DNA of 64,000 bases from Gardnerella swidsinskii (GCF_003397705.1 NZ_QJVB01000005.1:1-64000), one strand, 5' to 3'; shown: positions 7,586-17,518, counted from the first letter of the stretch. The notes: generated by a model from the letters alone, not told the origin. Numbers and translations are program-made.

Positions 7586-8110
7586 ATGAATAATCATACT
7601 ATTAGTAAAACAACTCTTATTATTGGTGTGCTTAGTGCGCTTCTTATGTTTAATGCGTGTGGAGGAGTAGGTAACAATAATACGAGTGGTATGGGTGGCG
7701 CGCGCTCGCAAAATAGTTCGCCTAGAGAGATTGTTGATTTTGCTCATATAGAGAAGGAATATCAGGAATCTGTGGCAAAGCTTAGTTGGCCTGAAAAATA
7801 TAAAGCTCCTGCAAACTTGGTTGGAGAAGAAAAAGACAGTCAGTTCCAGAGTGGATATGGCGATACGCAAGCATCTAATTATTATCAGTGTGCTTGGGAA
7901 CGGCAATGGTTAGACACGTATGCTAGTGATGAACAAGCGGCAAGTAAAGCTTTGCATGAGCTTGAAAAAGTGCCTAGCATGCCGTTTATGGGTCCAGATC
8001 GTTGTGATGATGCAACGCGAAACTTTTTCAAAGAGCACATGCGTAAAGCAAAACTTGGAGATCCATCAGGATTCCAACAGGATGTGCAAACTAATTGCCC
8101 TGTGATGTAA
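7586..8110 (+). CDS. Small lipoprotein of unknown function
   Basis: A 174-residue predicted lipoprotein: hydrophobic segment from about residue 9, lipobox FNAC with Cys at about 25, then a Gly/Asn-rich linker. The mature part is hydrophilic, with four further cysteines or cysteine-adjacent motifs (YYQCAWERQW, PDRCDDATRNFF, TNCPVM) and a helical middle. I do not recognise the family. A good ribosome binding site (AAGAAGGAA) precedes ATG 7586, 27 bases after the permease stop, so it is probably the fourth gene of the efflux operon. A role at the cell surface with the exporter is inference. Confidence 0.7.
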   Translation: MNNHTISKTTLIIGVLSALLMFNACGGVGNNNTSGMGGARSQNSSPREIVDFAHIEKEYQESVAKLSWPEKYKAPANLVGEEKDSQFQSGYGDTQASNYYQCAWERQWLDTYASDEQAASKALHELEKVPSMPFMGPDRCDDATRNFFKEHMRKAKLGDPSGFQQDVQTNCPVM

Positions 8111-8154
8111 TTGCATTTGTATAGCTTTATTGTGCTTTCGCACTAAATGGCTTG

Positions 8155-9417
8155 TTATATGCTTCTTTTTACCCATGTTGATGGTGTCCAATAATCTTTG
8201 GTAAGCATTGATGGGTATGTTTGTTTACGAGCTTGAATAATCCATAAGGCTATACCTGTTGAAATAAGTATTACGCCAGAAGCAATCATTATGAATAATG
8301 ATGAATTTAGATTTCCCCATGCTAGTACGCTTGCATACCCTACGATAATGCCGCATTGCTCCATAATAGAAGTAAAAGTAGTAGTTGCGCCGAGAATGCG
8401 TGTTGGTATGCCGTCGAGAAGAGCTGTTTGCCCATAGACAATAGTGGCGTCAAAAATAATACCTGCAATGAAAGCAGAGCAAAGAAAAAGAGCAATCCAA
8501 TTATTAAGTGCGAAAATAAGTAAAGGAATAGAAAGGAATCCAGGTAATAAAATGGAGTATAAAATCTCATAATGTAGCACAATATATTTGCATAATACTG
8601 AACCTACAATCATGCCAATGTTAAATATGCTGACTATTGATCCCCATGTGGATGCCGAATGAAAAAGCGTGAGACAATGGTGTGCTCCCATTAGTCTAAA
8701 TGCAGCAAGCCATGATCCAGATTGTAATGCTGATACTGCTCCTAAGACTATTAACCATGGTGTAGATTTCATATAGTGTAGAGAGGCTGCAAAACCAGCA
8801 GTTTTATTGCTTCCTGTTTTCGTATTGTTTGCGCTATTTTGTGCTTGCTGGTTTAGATTAACTAACAGTAGAGGTAGCGCCGCTAATATCATCACAATAG
8901 CAATGCTCGTAAAGAAAATGAGAGGATTGCATATATCAACAAATATGCCAGTGATTGCAGGTGCAGCAAGCCTGCTGAGATTAATCCACATGCGCATGCT
9001 TGCTAAAAATTTGGTTTTTTCGCCAGTTGGTACACTATACGCCATCAATACTTTTTGATTAGGTGAAGAAAATGCAGTAAAGAACCCGAATATTATGCCG
9101 AGTAGCGTAACCATAATAGCAATAAGGTTATGCTGTGCTACTAAAGCGAAACCATATCCAGTGCACAGCAAGGCAAAGCAGAACGTTAGAGCTATAAACA
9201 ATCTAGTTGGTGGATATTTATCTGCGATAATGCCGCCAAGTGGTGCTGCTATGCAGGTCATAAGTGCTACGGACACTGCGTTAAGTGCTGCGTGAGATAA
9301 GTCAACATGCATTAAAAGATATAGACTCACGCCAAATCTACAGCTTGTTAAAAGAAAAGCATTAAGCGATAAAACGTATATAATCAAACCCGATCGTACT
9401 CGTGCTACAGCGCTCAT
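8155..9417 (-). CDS. MFS transporter
   Basis: A 420-residue major facilitator superfamily protein with about twelve hydrophobic helices split by a central hydrophilic loop near residues 190-205 (QQAQNSANNTKTGSNK). The loop between helices 2 and 3 has the family pattern G-IADKYPPTR. The general form fits drug or metabolite efflux rather than sugar uptake, but the substrate cannot be predicted. AAGAAGAG lies upstream of the ATG. It faces the preceding lipoprotein gene and stands alone. The 402 bases upstream (to 9819) hold no gene, only an aminotransferase remnant at 9653-9726 and the amylase promoter. Confidence 0.85.
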   Translation of the reverse strand: MSAVARVRSGLIIYVLSLNAFLLTSCRFGVSLYLLMHVDLSHAALNAVSVALMTCIAAPLGGIIADKYPPTRLFIALTFCFALLCTGYGFALVAQHNLIAIMVTLLGIIFGFFTAFSSPNQKVLMAYSVPTGEKTKFLASMRMWINLSRLAAPAITGIFVDICNPLIFFTSIAIVMILAALPLLLVNLNQQAQNSANNTKTGSNKTAGFAASLHYMKSTPWLIVLGAVSALQSGSWLAAFRLMGAHHCLTLFHSASTWGSIVSIFNIGMIVGSVLCKYIVLHYEILYSILLPGFLSIPLLIFALNNWIALFLCSAFIAGIIFDATIVYGQTALLDGIPTRILGATTTFTSIMEQCGIIVGYASVLAWGNLNSSLFIMIASGVILISTGIALWIIQARKQTYPSMLTKDYWTPSTWVKRSI

Positions 9418-9652
9418 TGCTTACTCTTCTTACTTTTCTTTCTTTCATATTAAGAATGATATGTGTCTTTTGATATGTACACCTTTATTTACACCTTTTT
9501 ATGGACGGTGAGCGAAATGAGTGTTTTGTTGCGGTGTTTTACTCTTAACTACTTCGAACTACCCTTAACTACTCCGGAATGTACGTACTTTTGCGCTTTG
9601 TTGTTTGTGTCGTGACTCGCATCGCTGCGGTTTGCAAACAAGATATATATAA

Positions 9653-9726
9653 CTACTGGCGATAGTAGGAGAGGAAGTTAGAGAGTTTGCTCATTGCGTC
9701 GCGAGTTTGCAAGCGTGGCAAGTAGA
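9653..9726 (-). pseudogene. Direct repeat 2, left copy: remnant of aminotransferase 3' end
   Basis: On the minus strand this 74-bp stretch encodes YLPRLQT-RDAMSKLSNFLSYYRQ and a stop, identical to the last residues of the aminotransferase at 17592 except for one deleted Leu codon. At the DNA level there is one substitution and one 3-base gap. The rest of that gene is absent here. With the intact gene end at 17592-17668 it forms a direct repeat around the first alpha-glucan operon. Confidence 0.88.
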
Positions 9727-9749
9727 TAACATGTAATTATTTTAAGGGA

Positions 9750-9778
9750 TTGACGTTTGTTTAACAATGTAGTAAATT
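9750..9778 (+). promoter_or_regulatory. Promoter of the amylase operon
   Basis: TTGACG (9750-9755), a 17-base spacer and TAAATT (9773-9778), 42 bases before the amylase start. Two GTTTAACA motifs, one in the spacer and one 30 bases downstream, could be regulator contacts; the first sits in the near-palindrome TTGTTTAACAA. Binding by the LacI protein encoded at the end of the operon is inference. Confidence 0.6.
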
Positions 9779-9819
9779 GATTTACAAGAGTTTAACATTA
9801 CGGTTCAAAGGAGACTGAA

Positions 9820-11682
9820 ATGAACTCTCGAGCGATGAAGTTTAGCGCATTTATGCGTAGGATTTTATTTTTTATAGTTTCATTTTTTATTAGTGTAATG
9901 TTACTTTTTAATTCATCTACTTCTGCTTTTGCGAACACTGCTCATAGTGTGCGACCATTGGAAGAAGGTGATGTTATTTATCAAGTCTTAGTTGATAGAT
10001 TTGCGGATGGTGATTCATCCAACAATGATTTTGGTCATGGTGAATATAACCCTAATGATTTAGGTTTTTATCATGGTGGCGACTGGAAAGGTCTAACTAA
10101 TCATTTGGACTATATAGCAGGGTTGGGTGTTACTGCAATTTGGATTTCTCCTGTGTCTGAACAAGAACCGTTGTCAAAAGACGGTAAAGAAGCAAGCTAT
10201 CATGGTTATTTCACTAAAGATTTTGCAACACCAAATAAACATTTTGGTAGTAGAGCTGATTTGCAAAGGCTTATTAATGAAGCTCATAATCGTGGATTAA
10301 AGATGATTCTCGATGTTGTGCCAAATCACACGTCAGACTATCTTGATGCTTATGCTCGTAAATATAATGGGGCATATCATCCAGAAGGGTTTTTGAATAA
10401 TCCAGCATTTTATCATCATTTTGGTGATTGTAAATTCGATAATACTGAATCGCAGTCTGATATAGAGCAATGTGATCTTGGTGGTTTAGATGATCTTGAT
10501 CAGTCTAATCCGCAAGTCTCTAAATATCTTATTAAGACATATAAAGATTGGATTGATATGGGCTTTGATGGAATGAGAGTAGATGCTGCTCGTTCTATCC
10601 CGAAACCTTGGTTAAAGAAATTTGAGAAAGAAGTTGGGGTTCCATCATTTGGAGAAATATTTGTTGGTGATGTTGATTATGTTGCTGATTACCAAAACTA
10701 CGAATGGGGTGCATTAGATTTTCCTTATTTCTTCACTGTGCGTAGAACTTTTTCAGCAGACACGGATATGCGTGACTTAGGGAAGCTATTTTCGCAGGAT
10801 ACGAAATATAGGAATCCAAACCAATTAGAGACATTTATTGATAATCATGACAGAGCAAGGTTTTTGACTTGGGCAAATGATGATTATCAACGTTTACGTT
10901 CTGCCTTGTCGTTTATGATGACTACCCGTGGTTTGCCAATTATTTATTATGGCACTGAACAGGCTGATGACGGTAATGGCAATGGTTCAGAAGTCCCTAT
11001 TGCAAATAAGGATAATCGTAAAGATATGAAATCGTTTAACACTAAATCTCCGTTATACCAGCATATTAAACGATTAACAGAGATTCGTCGTAAGCACACT
11101 TCATTGAGGACAGGTCGTCAACTTGAGATGTGGTCTGCCAAAGATGTGTATGCTTTCTCTCGTATGGCCAAGGATAATAGCGATGAGGTTATTACAGTTG
11201 CTCATAATACTTGGGGTGAAAAGATGGTTACTATACCTCTTAGAGCAGAAAGTCATATCTCTGTAGGAACTGTTTTGACAGATATGATGAATACGAATCG
11301 TAAAGCAACTGTTGTGCCAGGAGGGGTAACCGGTAAACAGATTAAGGTGCTATTATCTTCGCATGATGTCGCTATTTTTGACGCAGAGACGTCTACTTCT
11401 GAGTATCACCCAGTTCGTCGGAATCTTACGAAGATTATGGTTCATGCGAATGTTCCTTTAGGTCATTCGCTAACTGTAAGAGGAGATACTTATCCACTTT
11501 CTTGGAATTATGGTCGTGCATGTCATTATTTGGGTAACGACATATGGGAATTTGAAATGGAAAGAATACCTAAAGGTAAAAAGTTCCAATTTAAGGCATT
11601 GCTTGATGACAAACAGTGGGTGTCTAAAGATAATGCCTTCGGAGTTGGAGGGGAGGAGGTAGAAACAAGCATGCATTTTTGA
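9820..11682 (+). CDS. Secreted GH13 alpha-amylase/CGTase-like with C-terminal starch-binding-like domain
   Basis: A 620-residue extracellular glycoside hydrolase. An N-terminal hydrophobic signal runs over about residues 12-38 (cleavage near AFANT). The catalytic barrel begins at VIYQVLVDRFADGD, as in cyclodextrin glucanotransferases and maltogenic amylases. Region I is DVVPNH (165-170), the nucleophile is D255 in GMRVDAA, the acid/base is E279 in FGEIF and the stabiliser is D344 in DNHD. After a C-domain, residues about 530-620 (SLTVRGDTYPLSWNYG to FKALLDDKQWVSKDN) resemble a CBM20-type starch-binding fold. No sorting signal is seen, so it may be released. AAGGAG precedes the ATG. It leads the operon with an importer and an intracellular GH13 enzyme. 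Expected role: cleavage of glycogen or starch outside the cell. Confidence 0.88.
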   Translation: MNSRAMKFSAFMRRILFFIVSFFISVMLLFNSSTSAFANTAHSVRPLEEGDVIYQVLVDRFADGDSSNNDFGHGEYNPNDLGFYHGGDWKGLTNHLDYIAGLGVTAIWISPVSEQEPLSKDGKEASYHGYFTKDFATPNKHFGSRADLQRLINEAHNRGLKMILDVVPNHTSDYLDAYARKYNGAYHPEGFLNNPAFYHHFGDCKFDNTESQSDIEQCDLGGLDDLDQSNPQVSKYLIKTYKDWIDMGFDGMRVDAARSIPKPWLKKFEKEVGVPSFGEIFVGDVDYVADYQNYEWGALDFPYFFTVRRTFSADTDMRDLGKLFSQDTKYRNPNQLETFIDNHDRARFLTWANDDYQRLRSALSFMMTTRGLPIIYYGTEQADDGNGNGSEVPIANKDNRKDMKSFNTKSPLYQHIKRLTEIRRKHTSLRTGRQLEMWSAKDVYAFSRMAKDNSDEVITVAHNTWGEKMVTIPLRAESHISVGTVLTDMMNTNRKATVVPGGVTGKQIKVLLSSHDVAIFDAETSTSEYHPVRRNLTKIMVHANVPLGHSLTVRGDTYPLSWNYGRACHYLGNDIWEFEMERIPKGKKFQFKALLDDKQWVSKDNAFGVGGEEVETSMHF

Positions 11683-11890
11683 TTTTGGTGTTTGTATGAA
11701 CATGACATGTAGATTTATATGAGCCAGTGTTTGTGGCAATTAAAAAACTGTTTGCTTGTTATGTAGTCATACAACAAAGAATAAAAAAATTATTAGTTTG
11801 TTTTCTGATGCTTTAGAGAATCGTTCGTCATCCATTTTCTAAATGCAAAATGAGTGCAAGTTAACGTATGAATATAAAAAGAAGGTTACA

Positions 11891-13162
11891 ATGAAGAAAC
11901 TTACAAAAATATGTGCACTGATTGGTGCTGCTGCAATGATTGTTAGCGTAAGTGCGTGCGGTAGTACGAAATCGTCCGACGCTAATGGTGCAACATCGCT
12001 TACCATTTGGCATTATTGGGATGGCGCTAACGCCGATACCTTTGATGCAATGGTGAAGGATTTTAATGCTTCGCATAAAAATATTAAGATTAAGACTGCG
12101 AGCGTCCCGAATTCTGATTTTATGACGAAGCTTCGTGCATCGGCTTCGTCGAAGAGCTTGCCAGATATTTCTATAAGTGATTTGGTATGGGTGCCACAGA
12201 TTGCAAAAATGGGCAATTTGACTGATCTTTCTAAGGTTATCAGCTCGAAAACGCTCGATGATGTGACTCCTGCATTGATTGACTATGGTCATATTGACGG
12301 CAAACAAGTTTCTGTGCCAGTGACTGCCAATAATCTTGCGTACATGTACAACAAGGATGTTTATAAAGAAGCTGGGTTAGATCCTAACAAGCCACCGCAA
12401 ACATGGGATGAGTTGAAGAAAGTTGCCAAGACAATCAAGGAAAAGACGGGCAAGCCAGGGTATGATTTGCTTACTCAAGCAGGAGATAACGGCGAAGGTT
12501 TAACTTGGAACTTCCAGGTCAACTTGTGGCAAGCTGGTGGCGAATTCTTGACGAAGGATAATTCTAAGGCTGCATTCAATACGCCAGAAGGCAAGAAGGC
12601 TATGAACTTCTGGATGGATCTTATCAAGAGCGGCGTGAGCCCATATGCTAAGTGGGGCGAATTTGAAAAGGGCAAGGGTGGTTCTGCTCAGGAAGGTAGC
12701 TGGATGGTTGGCATCTGGGCGCCAGATCCACCATTTGATTTCGGTGTAGCAAAAGCCCCTCATCCAAAGGATGGTAAGGAGGCAACCAATCTCGGTGGTG
12801 AACAAGCAATCGTCTTCCACAATTCTGACGCTCGTGCCAAGGCTGCTGGCGAGTTCTTGAATTGGTTCTTGCAGCCAGAACAGGTGATCAAGTGGTCGCA
12901 AAAGACTGGCATGCTTCCTGTAACGAAGAGTGTTGCAAAGTCTGATAAGTATTTGGATTGGGTTAAGAAGGAACAGCCTCGTTTAATTCCGTTTGTGGAA
13001 CAAATGGAGATTGCTCATACACGTCCAAATACGCCATTGTATCCAAAGATTTCCTTCGAATTTGCAAAGGCTGTGGAGAAGGCTTTCGCTGGAGAGCAGA
13101 GTGTTGACGAAGCGCTTGCGAATGCTGAAAAGGCAGTAAACGACGTGATTGCCAAAGGCTGA
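11891..13162 (+). CDS. Sugar ABC transporter substrate-binding lipoprotein (maltodextrin-type)
   Basis: A 423-residue family-1 extracellular solute-binding protein. The lipoprotein signal has Cys23 in the lipobox VSAC, and the mature protein begins near LTIWHYWDGANADTFD, a typical CUT1 binder start. The ATG at 11891 follows GAAGG; an upstream ATG at 11843 would place non-signal residues before the lipoprotein signal and is rejected. Codon choice is rich in AAG, TTC and AAC, as in a highly expressed gene. It lies behind the secreted amylase and ahead of two permease genes, so malto-oligosaccharides are the likely ligand. A stem-loop separates it from the permeases. Confidence 0.9.
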   Translation: MKKLTKICALIGAAAMIVSVSACGSTKSSDANGATSLTIWHYWDGANADTFDAMVKDFNASHKNIKIKTASVPNSDFMTKLRASASSKSLPDISISDLVWVPQIAKMGNLTDLSKVISSKTLDDVTPALIDYGHIDGKQVSVPVTANNLAYMYNKDVYKEAGLDPNKPPQTWDELKKVAKTIKEKTGKPGYDLLTQAGDNGEGLTWNFQVNLWQAGGEFLTKDNSKAAFNTPEGKKAMNFWMDLIKSGVSPYAKWGEFEKGKGGSAQEGSWMVGIWAPDPPFDFGVAKAPHPKDGKEATNLGGEQAIVFHNSDARAKAAGEFLNWFLQPEQVIKWSQKTGMLPVTKSVAKSDKYLDWVKKEQPRLIPFVEQMEIAHTRPNTPLYPKISFEFAKAVEKAFAGEQSVDEALANAEKAVNDVIAKG

Positions 13163-13178
13163 TTGCATAAATACTGTG

Positions 13179-13221
13179 CCGATAGCTGGGTCGAATGAAA
13201 TAAAGTTGGCTCAGCTATCGG
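13179..13221 (+). terminator. Intercistronic stem-loop after the binding-protein gene
   Basis: Perfect 10-bp arms 13179-13188 and 13212-13221 around a 23-base loop, 16 bases after the binding-protein stop and before the permeases. With no T-run it is more likely a processing or partial attenuation element that keeps binding-protein mRNA more abundant than permease mRNA. Confidence 0.55.
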
Positions 13222-13246
13222 AGTTCTTTGCATCAAGGAGTATGTA

Positions 13247-14152
13247 ATGAAAAAACGTCATTTTCTCAAGTCTGCGCACAGGCACTACCAGAAAGATCAG
13301 GTAATTTGTGCTGCGGTATTCTTGTTGCCAGCAGTGCTTATTATTGGTGGTTTCGTGCTGTACCCTGTGTTGTCTGCTGTATATATTTCACTAACATCGT
13401 GGGATGGATTCTCTCCAGAAAAGAAATTTATTGGCTTGGAAAACTATGCTCGTCTTTTCCAAGATCCTGAGTTTTTCAACAGCTTAATGGTAACAATTAT
13501 TTATGCTGCTGGTGTATGTGTATTAAGTGTGCTGACTGGATTGTTGCTCGCGCTTTTGCTTGATGCACCTATACGAGGTAGGAGTATTTATCGTAGTATT
13601 TACTTCCTTCCAGTGGTTACATCTTCTGTGGCTGCAGCCATTGTGTGGAAATATATGCTCGATCCTTCTGGATTCGTGAACAGTGTGTTGATGAAATTCA
13701 ATATACACGGACCAGATTGGTTACAAAATCGCTGGCTTGCGCTTATTGCATTAATTCTTTTGACCGTGTGGAAAAATATTGGTTTTAACGCTATTTTGTA
13801 TTTAACTGCGTTACAAGCATTGCCAAAAAGTGTGTATGAAGCGGCTGCATTAGATGGAGCTACTGGGTGGCAAAAATTATGGAAGATTACTTTCCCATTG
13901 CTGTCTCCAATGACGTTTTTTGTAGTAGTTCAGGCATTGGTGACGAGCTTCCAATCCTTCGACCTTGCATACATGCTCACGGGTGGTGGGCCTCGCGGAG
14001 GCACGGAAGTGCTTGGCATGATGATGTATCGGGATGCGTTCAAGCTTGGTGATTTTGGCTATGGAACAGCAATAGCGTTTATTACACTTGCGCTAGTGCT
14101 AGGCGTGACGATGGTTCAATGGAAAGTTTCTGGAGCACAAGGAGAAGAATAA
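13247..14152 (+). CDS. Sugar ABC transporter permease, MalF-like
   Basis: A 301-residue CUT1 permease with six predicted helices (about 25-47, 84-110, 120-142, 165-190, 215-240, 268-290). The cytoplasmic EAA loop is visible as SVYEAAALDGATGWQKLWKITFP; it contacts the ATPase. AAGGAG precedes the ATG. It pairs with the next gene, whose ATG overlaps its stop by one base. No ATPase gene is present in the operon, so a shared MsmK-type ATPase from elsewhere must energise it. Confidence 0.92.
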   Translation: MKKRHFLKSAHRHYQKDQVICAAVFLLPAVLIIGGFVLYPVLSAVYISLTSWDGFSPEKKFIGLENYARLFQDPEFFNSLMVTIIYAAGVCVLSVLTGLLLALLLDAPIRGRSIYRSIYFLPVVTSSVAAAIVWKYMLDPSGFVNSVLMKFNIHGPDWLQNRWLALIALILLTVWKNIGFNAILYLTALQALPKSVYEAAALDGATGWQKLWKITFPLLSPMTFFVVVQALVTSFQSFDLAYMLTGGGPRGGTEVLGMMMYRDAFKLGDFGYGTAIAFITLALVLGVTMVQWKVSGAQGEE

Positions 14153-14973
14153 TGAAATCATCATTATGGTCGCGTTTGGCGCGTCATGCGATTCTGATTT
14201 TAGGTTCAGCAACAGTAATCATTCCATTTTTGTGGATGTTCACTACTTCTTTGCAAATGCGTGCTGAAACATACACGAATACTTCAATTTTTCCTACATC
14301 ATGGCATTGGGAAAACTATATTCACGCTTGGCAAGCTGCGCCGTTTGCACAATATTACTGGAATACGCTATTGATGACGGTAGGAATTGTTGTAGGACAT
14401 TTAATATTTGATGCCTTTGCTGCCTACGCTTTTGCGCGCTTAGAATTTCCTTTGAAGAAAACAATATTCATTCTGCTGCTTTCTGCATTGATGATTCCTA
14501 ATTTTGTGATTGTTATTCCGTCCTATGAGATAGTCGCTAATTTGGGGTGGGTTGATACGCTGTATGCTTTGGTTGTTCCTAGACTTGCAGATGTGTTTGG
14601 CATTATTTTACTTCGCCAATATTTTGCAACAATTCCTCGAGAGCTTGATGAGGCAGCGCGCATTGACGGTTGTGGCAGGTTTGGAATATTCTTCAAACTG
14701 ATTGTTCCATTGTCATATCCAGCGTTTGCGACGCTTGGTATTTTCAGTTTTCTCTTTGCGTGGAATGATTTCCTTTGGCCGTTATTGGTTACGAATACGG
14801 ATGAAACTCGTACAATCCAGATTGGTTTAGCATCCTTCGTAGGGCGTTATGGAACCTCTTGGAATTATTTGATGGCAGGAACTTTGACTGCAACAATACC
14901 AAGTATCATTGTGTTCCTTTTCTTCCAACGTGCGCTCGTTAGAGGAATTGCAAATACGGGTATGAAAGATTAG
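14152..14973 (+). CDS. Sugar ABC transporter permease, MalG-like
   Basis: A 273-residue partner of the preceding MalF-like permease, with six helices and the EAA motif ELDEAARIDGCGRFGIFFKLIVP at about residues 164-185. ATG 14152 overlaps the last base of the upstream stop codon and follows AAGGAGAAG, so it is preferred over the in-frame start at 14119. The C-terminus RGIANTGMKD is of the usual type. With the upstream lipoprotein it forms the first of three CUT1 systems in this window. Confidence 0.92.
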   Translation: MKSSLWSRLARHAILILGSATVIIPFLWMFTTSLQMRAETYTNTSIFPTSWHWENYIHAWQAAPFAQYYWNTLLMTVGIVVGHLIFDAFAAYAFARLEFPLKKTIFILLLSALMIPNFVIVIPSYEIVANLGWVDTLYALVVPRLADVFGIILLRQYFATIPRELDEAARIDGCGRFGIFFKLIVPLSYPAFATLGIFSFLFAWNDFLWPLLVTNTDETRTIQIGLASFVGRYGTSWNYLMAGTLTATIPSIIVFLFFQRALVRGIANTGMKD

Positions 14974-15005
14974 AAATTGTAGAAATATTAAGGATGGGGT
15001 TTATT

Positions 15006-16385
15006 ATGTCTATACCACAGTGGTTGCCTGATGCAAGATTTTATCAGATTTTTCCTGATCGTTTCCATCGTTGTGAAGGCTACGGTATGCTAACTGAAGG
15101 TCATGTGCCGCTTGATCCATGGGATGCTGAGCCTACGCGTGAGAATTTCTTAGGCGGTAATATTGCTGGAATTACAGAAAAACTTGATTATATTCATGAT
15201 TTAGGTTGCAATGCGCTCTATTTGAATCCAATTTTTTCTGCTGCAACAAATCATCGTTATGATGCAAACGATTATTTTAAAATCGATCCACTTTTAGGAA
15301 CTCTTGAAGATTTCCATACATTAGTAGATGAAGCGCATAAGCGGAATATACGTATAGTACTAGATGCAGTTTTAAATCATTGTGGTAAAACTCATTGGAT
15401 GTTTCAAGATGTTGTTAAAAATGAAGAGAATTCAGAATATGTGAATTATTTTTCAGTGAAAAACTTTCCAGTTAAGTCATTGCCTGTGCCTAATTATAAA
15501 ACCTGTTCTGGTTGTGAATATCTACCGAAGTGGAATGTGTTTAATCCAAAGGTGCGTGAGCATCATTTTAATGTTGCAAGATATTGGATTGATCAAGGTA
15601 TCGATGGTTATCGTCTTGACGTTCCATATTTTATTTATCCAGAATTTTGGCAGGACTTTAGGCAAGTTGTTAAAGCAAAAAATTCGGAATTATGTTTGAT
15701 AGCTGAAGAGTGGAGAGACCCTGCTCAATGGTTGCAAGGAGACACTACTGATAGCACAATGAATTATACTCTGCGTGATTTAGTTTTAGGTTTTACTGCG
15801 ACAAAGCGATTCAATGCATACGATTTTGTTAACGGTATTAACCGTTTGCAGGAGCGCATACCGTATGGATATCACCATGGAATGATGAATTTGTTGGGTA
15901 GCCACGATACTGAGCGTGTTTTAACTGCGCATCAAAATAATACTGAGGATTGCATAACCGCGTACTATTGCATGTTTGCCTGCGAAGGTGCTCCAATGAT
16001 TTATTACGGTGATGAGCTTGGTATGGTTGGCGATAATGATCCAGGGTGCCGTTCTGGTATGCAGTGGGATAGTCTTGATGCAAATGCTGAAATATTCCGT
16101 ACAATTGTTCAATTAAATGCATTGCGGCGTGATCATATTGCGTTGCGAAGAGGCACGCAAAGTTGTTACGCTGTTGACGAAGATACTGTCATTATTTCTC
16201 GAGAGCATAAGGAAGAATCTCTTTTGATGATTATTTCACGTAATAATTTGGTAGAATATAATTCATCGAAGCTACCTCAACAATTGCAAAATCATAATTG
16301 GCGAATTATAAATGGTGTAACTGTTGGAAATAGTTGGCGCCCCAATAAAGATAATTCTATGATTGTATTGCAAGCTCAACAGTAA
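15006..16385 (+). CDS. Intracellular GH13 glucosidase (neopullulanase/cyclomaltodextrinase-like)
   Basis: A 459-residue cytoplasmic GH13 enzyme without signal peptide. Motifs: region I DAVLNH (120-125), nucleophile D205 in GYRLDVPY, acid/base E234 in IAEEW, stabiliser D301 in GSHDTER. The opening ARFYQIFPDRFHRCEGYG and the region WDAEPTRENFLGGN resemble neopullulanase-like enzymes, but the N-terminal domain of those is missing, so it is a short form. ATG 15006 is chosen because AAGGATGGGG lies just upstream; ATG 14994 would overlap that site. It follows the permease genes and would split imported oligosaccharides to glucose and maltose. Exact specificity is uncertain. Confidence 0.85.
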   Translation: MSIPQWLPDARFYQIFPDRFHRCEGYGMLTEGHVPLDPWDAEPTRENFLGGNIAGITEKLDYIHDLGCNALYLNPIFSAATNHRYDANDYFKIDPLLGTLEDFHTLVDEAHKRNIRIVLDAVLNHCGKTHWMFQDVVKNEENSEYVNYFSVKNFPVKSLPVPNYKTCSGCEYLPKWNVFNPKVREHHFNVARYWIDQGIDGYRLDVPYFIYPEFWQDFRQVVKAKNSELCLIAEEWRDPAQWLQGDTTDSTMNYTLRDLVLGFTATKRFNAYDFVNGINRLQERIPYGYHHGMMNLLGSHDTERVLTAHQNNTEDCITAYYCMFACEGAPMIYYGDELGMVGDNDPGCRSGMQWDSLDANAEIFRTIVQLNALRRDHIALRRGTQSCYAVDEDTVIISREHKEESLLMIISRNNLVEYNSSKLPQQLQNHNWRIINGVTVGNSWRPNKDNSMIVLQAQQ

Positions 16386-16414
16386 AAATAATGTAGAAGT
16401 AAGAAGTGTGAGAC

Positions 16415-17476
16415 ATGGGAAAGAAAATTACAATGCAGGATATTGCTGATGCAGCGCGTGTCTCTAAATCTGCTGTCTCCTTTGCGTATAATACTCCTGA
16501 TCGCTTATCATCAGAAACTGTAGAACACATATTTTCAGTTGCAAAGGAACTAGGATATGTGCGTAATCCTGTTGCTTATATGCTGCGAACTCAAAAGACA
16601 AATAGTTTGGGATTGTTACTACCACAGCAATTAGGGCGAGTGCTAGAAAATCCATACTATTCGGAATTTATTCAAGGTATTGGGCAAATCTGTGAGCGAG
16701 AGGGACTGACGCTTCTTTTAGTGCCTCCACTTCGTAATTCTATGTTAAAAGCAATTCCTTATGCTGCAGTTGACGGTTTTATAGTAACTGGTTTAGAAGA
16801 AGATCGTGGTGAAGTTGAAGCTCTTATGCAGCAAGGAAAGCCATTTGTTATTGTTGACAGTGAGGTGCATAGTCAGGCTCCAAGTATCAATATTGATGAG
16901 ACGCGCGCTATGAAGGAATTAACTGAGCATCTTATTTCATTGGGCCATCGCAATTTTGTGGTGATTTCTCCAGAATCAGGCAATGATGATGGGTATCTTT
17001 CTTGGCATGGAACAATTCGTCGCCGTATTGATGGTGTGATTTCTGCTTTAGAAGAGAATGGAATAGCCCCACTGGTCGATAAGAAAAATGTTATTGAAGT
17101 GCCATGCACTCGTGCTGGAGGAAAAGAAGCTTTTGCACAAATAACTAAACAAAATAATTCTGCATTCCCAACTGCGTTCATCTGCTTTAGTGATGTTATT
17201 GCGTTTGGAGTAATGGATGCTGCTAGACAGTTTGGTTTGCAAATCCCACGTGATATTTCTGTTACAGGTTTTGATGATCTAGATGAGTCTGCATGTAGTA
17301 ATCCACCGTTGACAACAGTTAAACAGCCTGTTACAACTAAAGGACGTTTAGCTGCTGAATATATAGTAGAGACTTTGAATGCTGGGTATGAACGAGCATC
17401 ATCCCGTCACGTATGTCTACCTATTACTGTGCTGCTGCGTGAGTCAATTGGCCCAGCAGCATCTATAAGAGAATAG
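16415..17476 (+). CDS. LacI-family transcriptional regulator
   Basis: A 353-residue regulator. The N-terminal LacI helix-turn-helix (ITMQDIADAARVSKSAVSFA) with hinge helix precedes a periplasmic-binding-protein-like ligand domain (about 60-345) that contains the usual VTGFDDLDESACSNPPLTTV segment. It is the last gene of the amylase-importer operon and probably represses it until a maltodextrin-derived inducer binds. The GTTTAACA repeats at the amylase promoter are candidate sites. A strong bidirectional stem-loop follows. Confidence 0.9.
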   Translation: MGKKITMQDIADAARVSKSAVSFAYNTPDRLSSETVEHIFSVAKELGYVRNPVAYMLRTQKTNSLGLLLPQQLGRVLENPYYSEFIQGIGQICEREGLTLLLVPPLRNSMLKAIPYAAVDGFIVTGLEEDRGEVEALMQQGKPFVIVDSEVHSQAPSINIDETRAMKELTEHLISLGHRNFVVISPESGNDDGYLSWHGTIRRRIDGVISALEENGIAPLVDKKNVIEVPCTRAGGKEAFAQITKQNNSAFPTAFICFSDVIAFGVMDAARQFGLQIPRDISVTGFDDLDESACSNPPLTTVKQPVTTKGRLAAEYIVETLNAGYERASSRHVCLPITVLLRESIGPAASIRE

Positions 17477-17518
17477 GCTGCGTAGTAAATACTTTGATTC
17501 CTTCCTCCTATGAAAAAT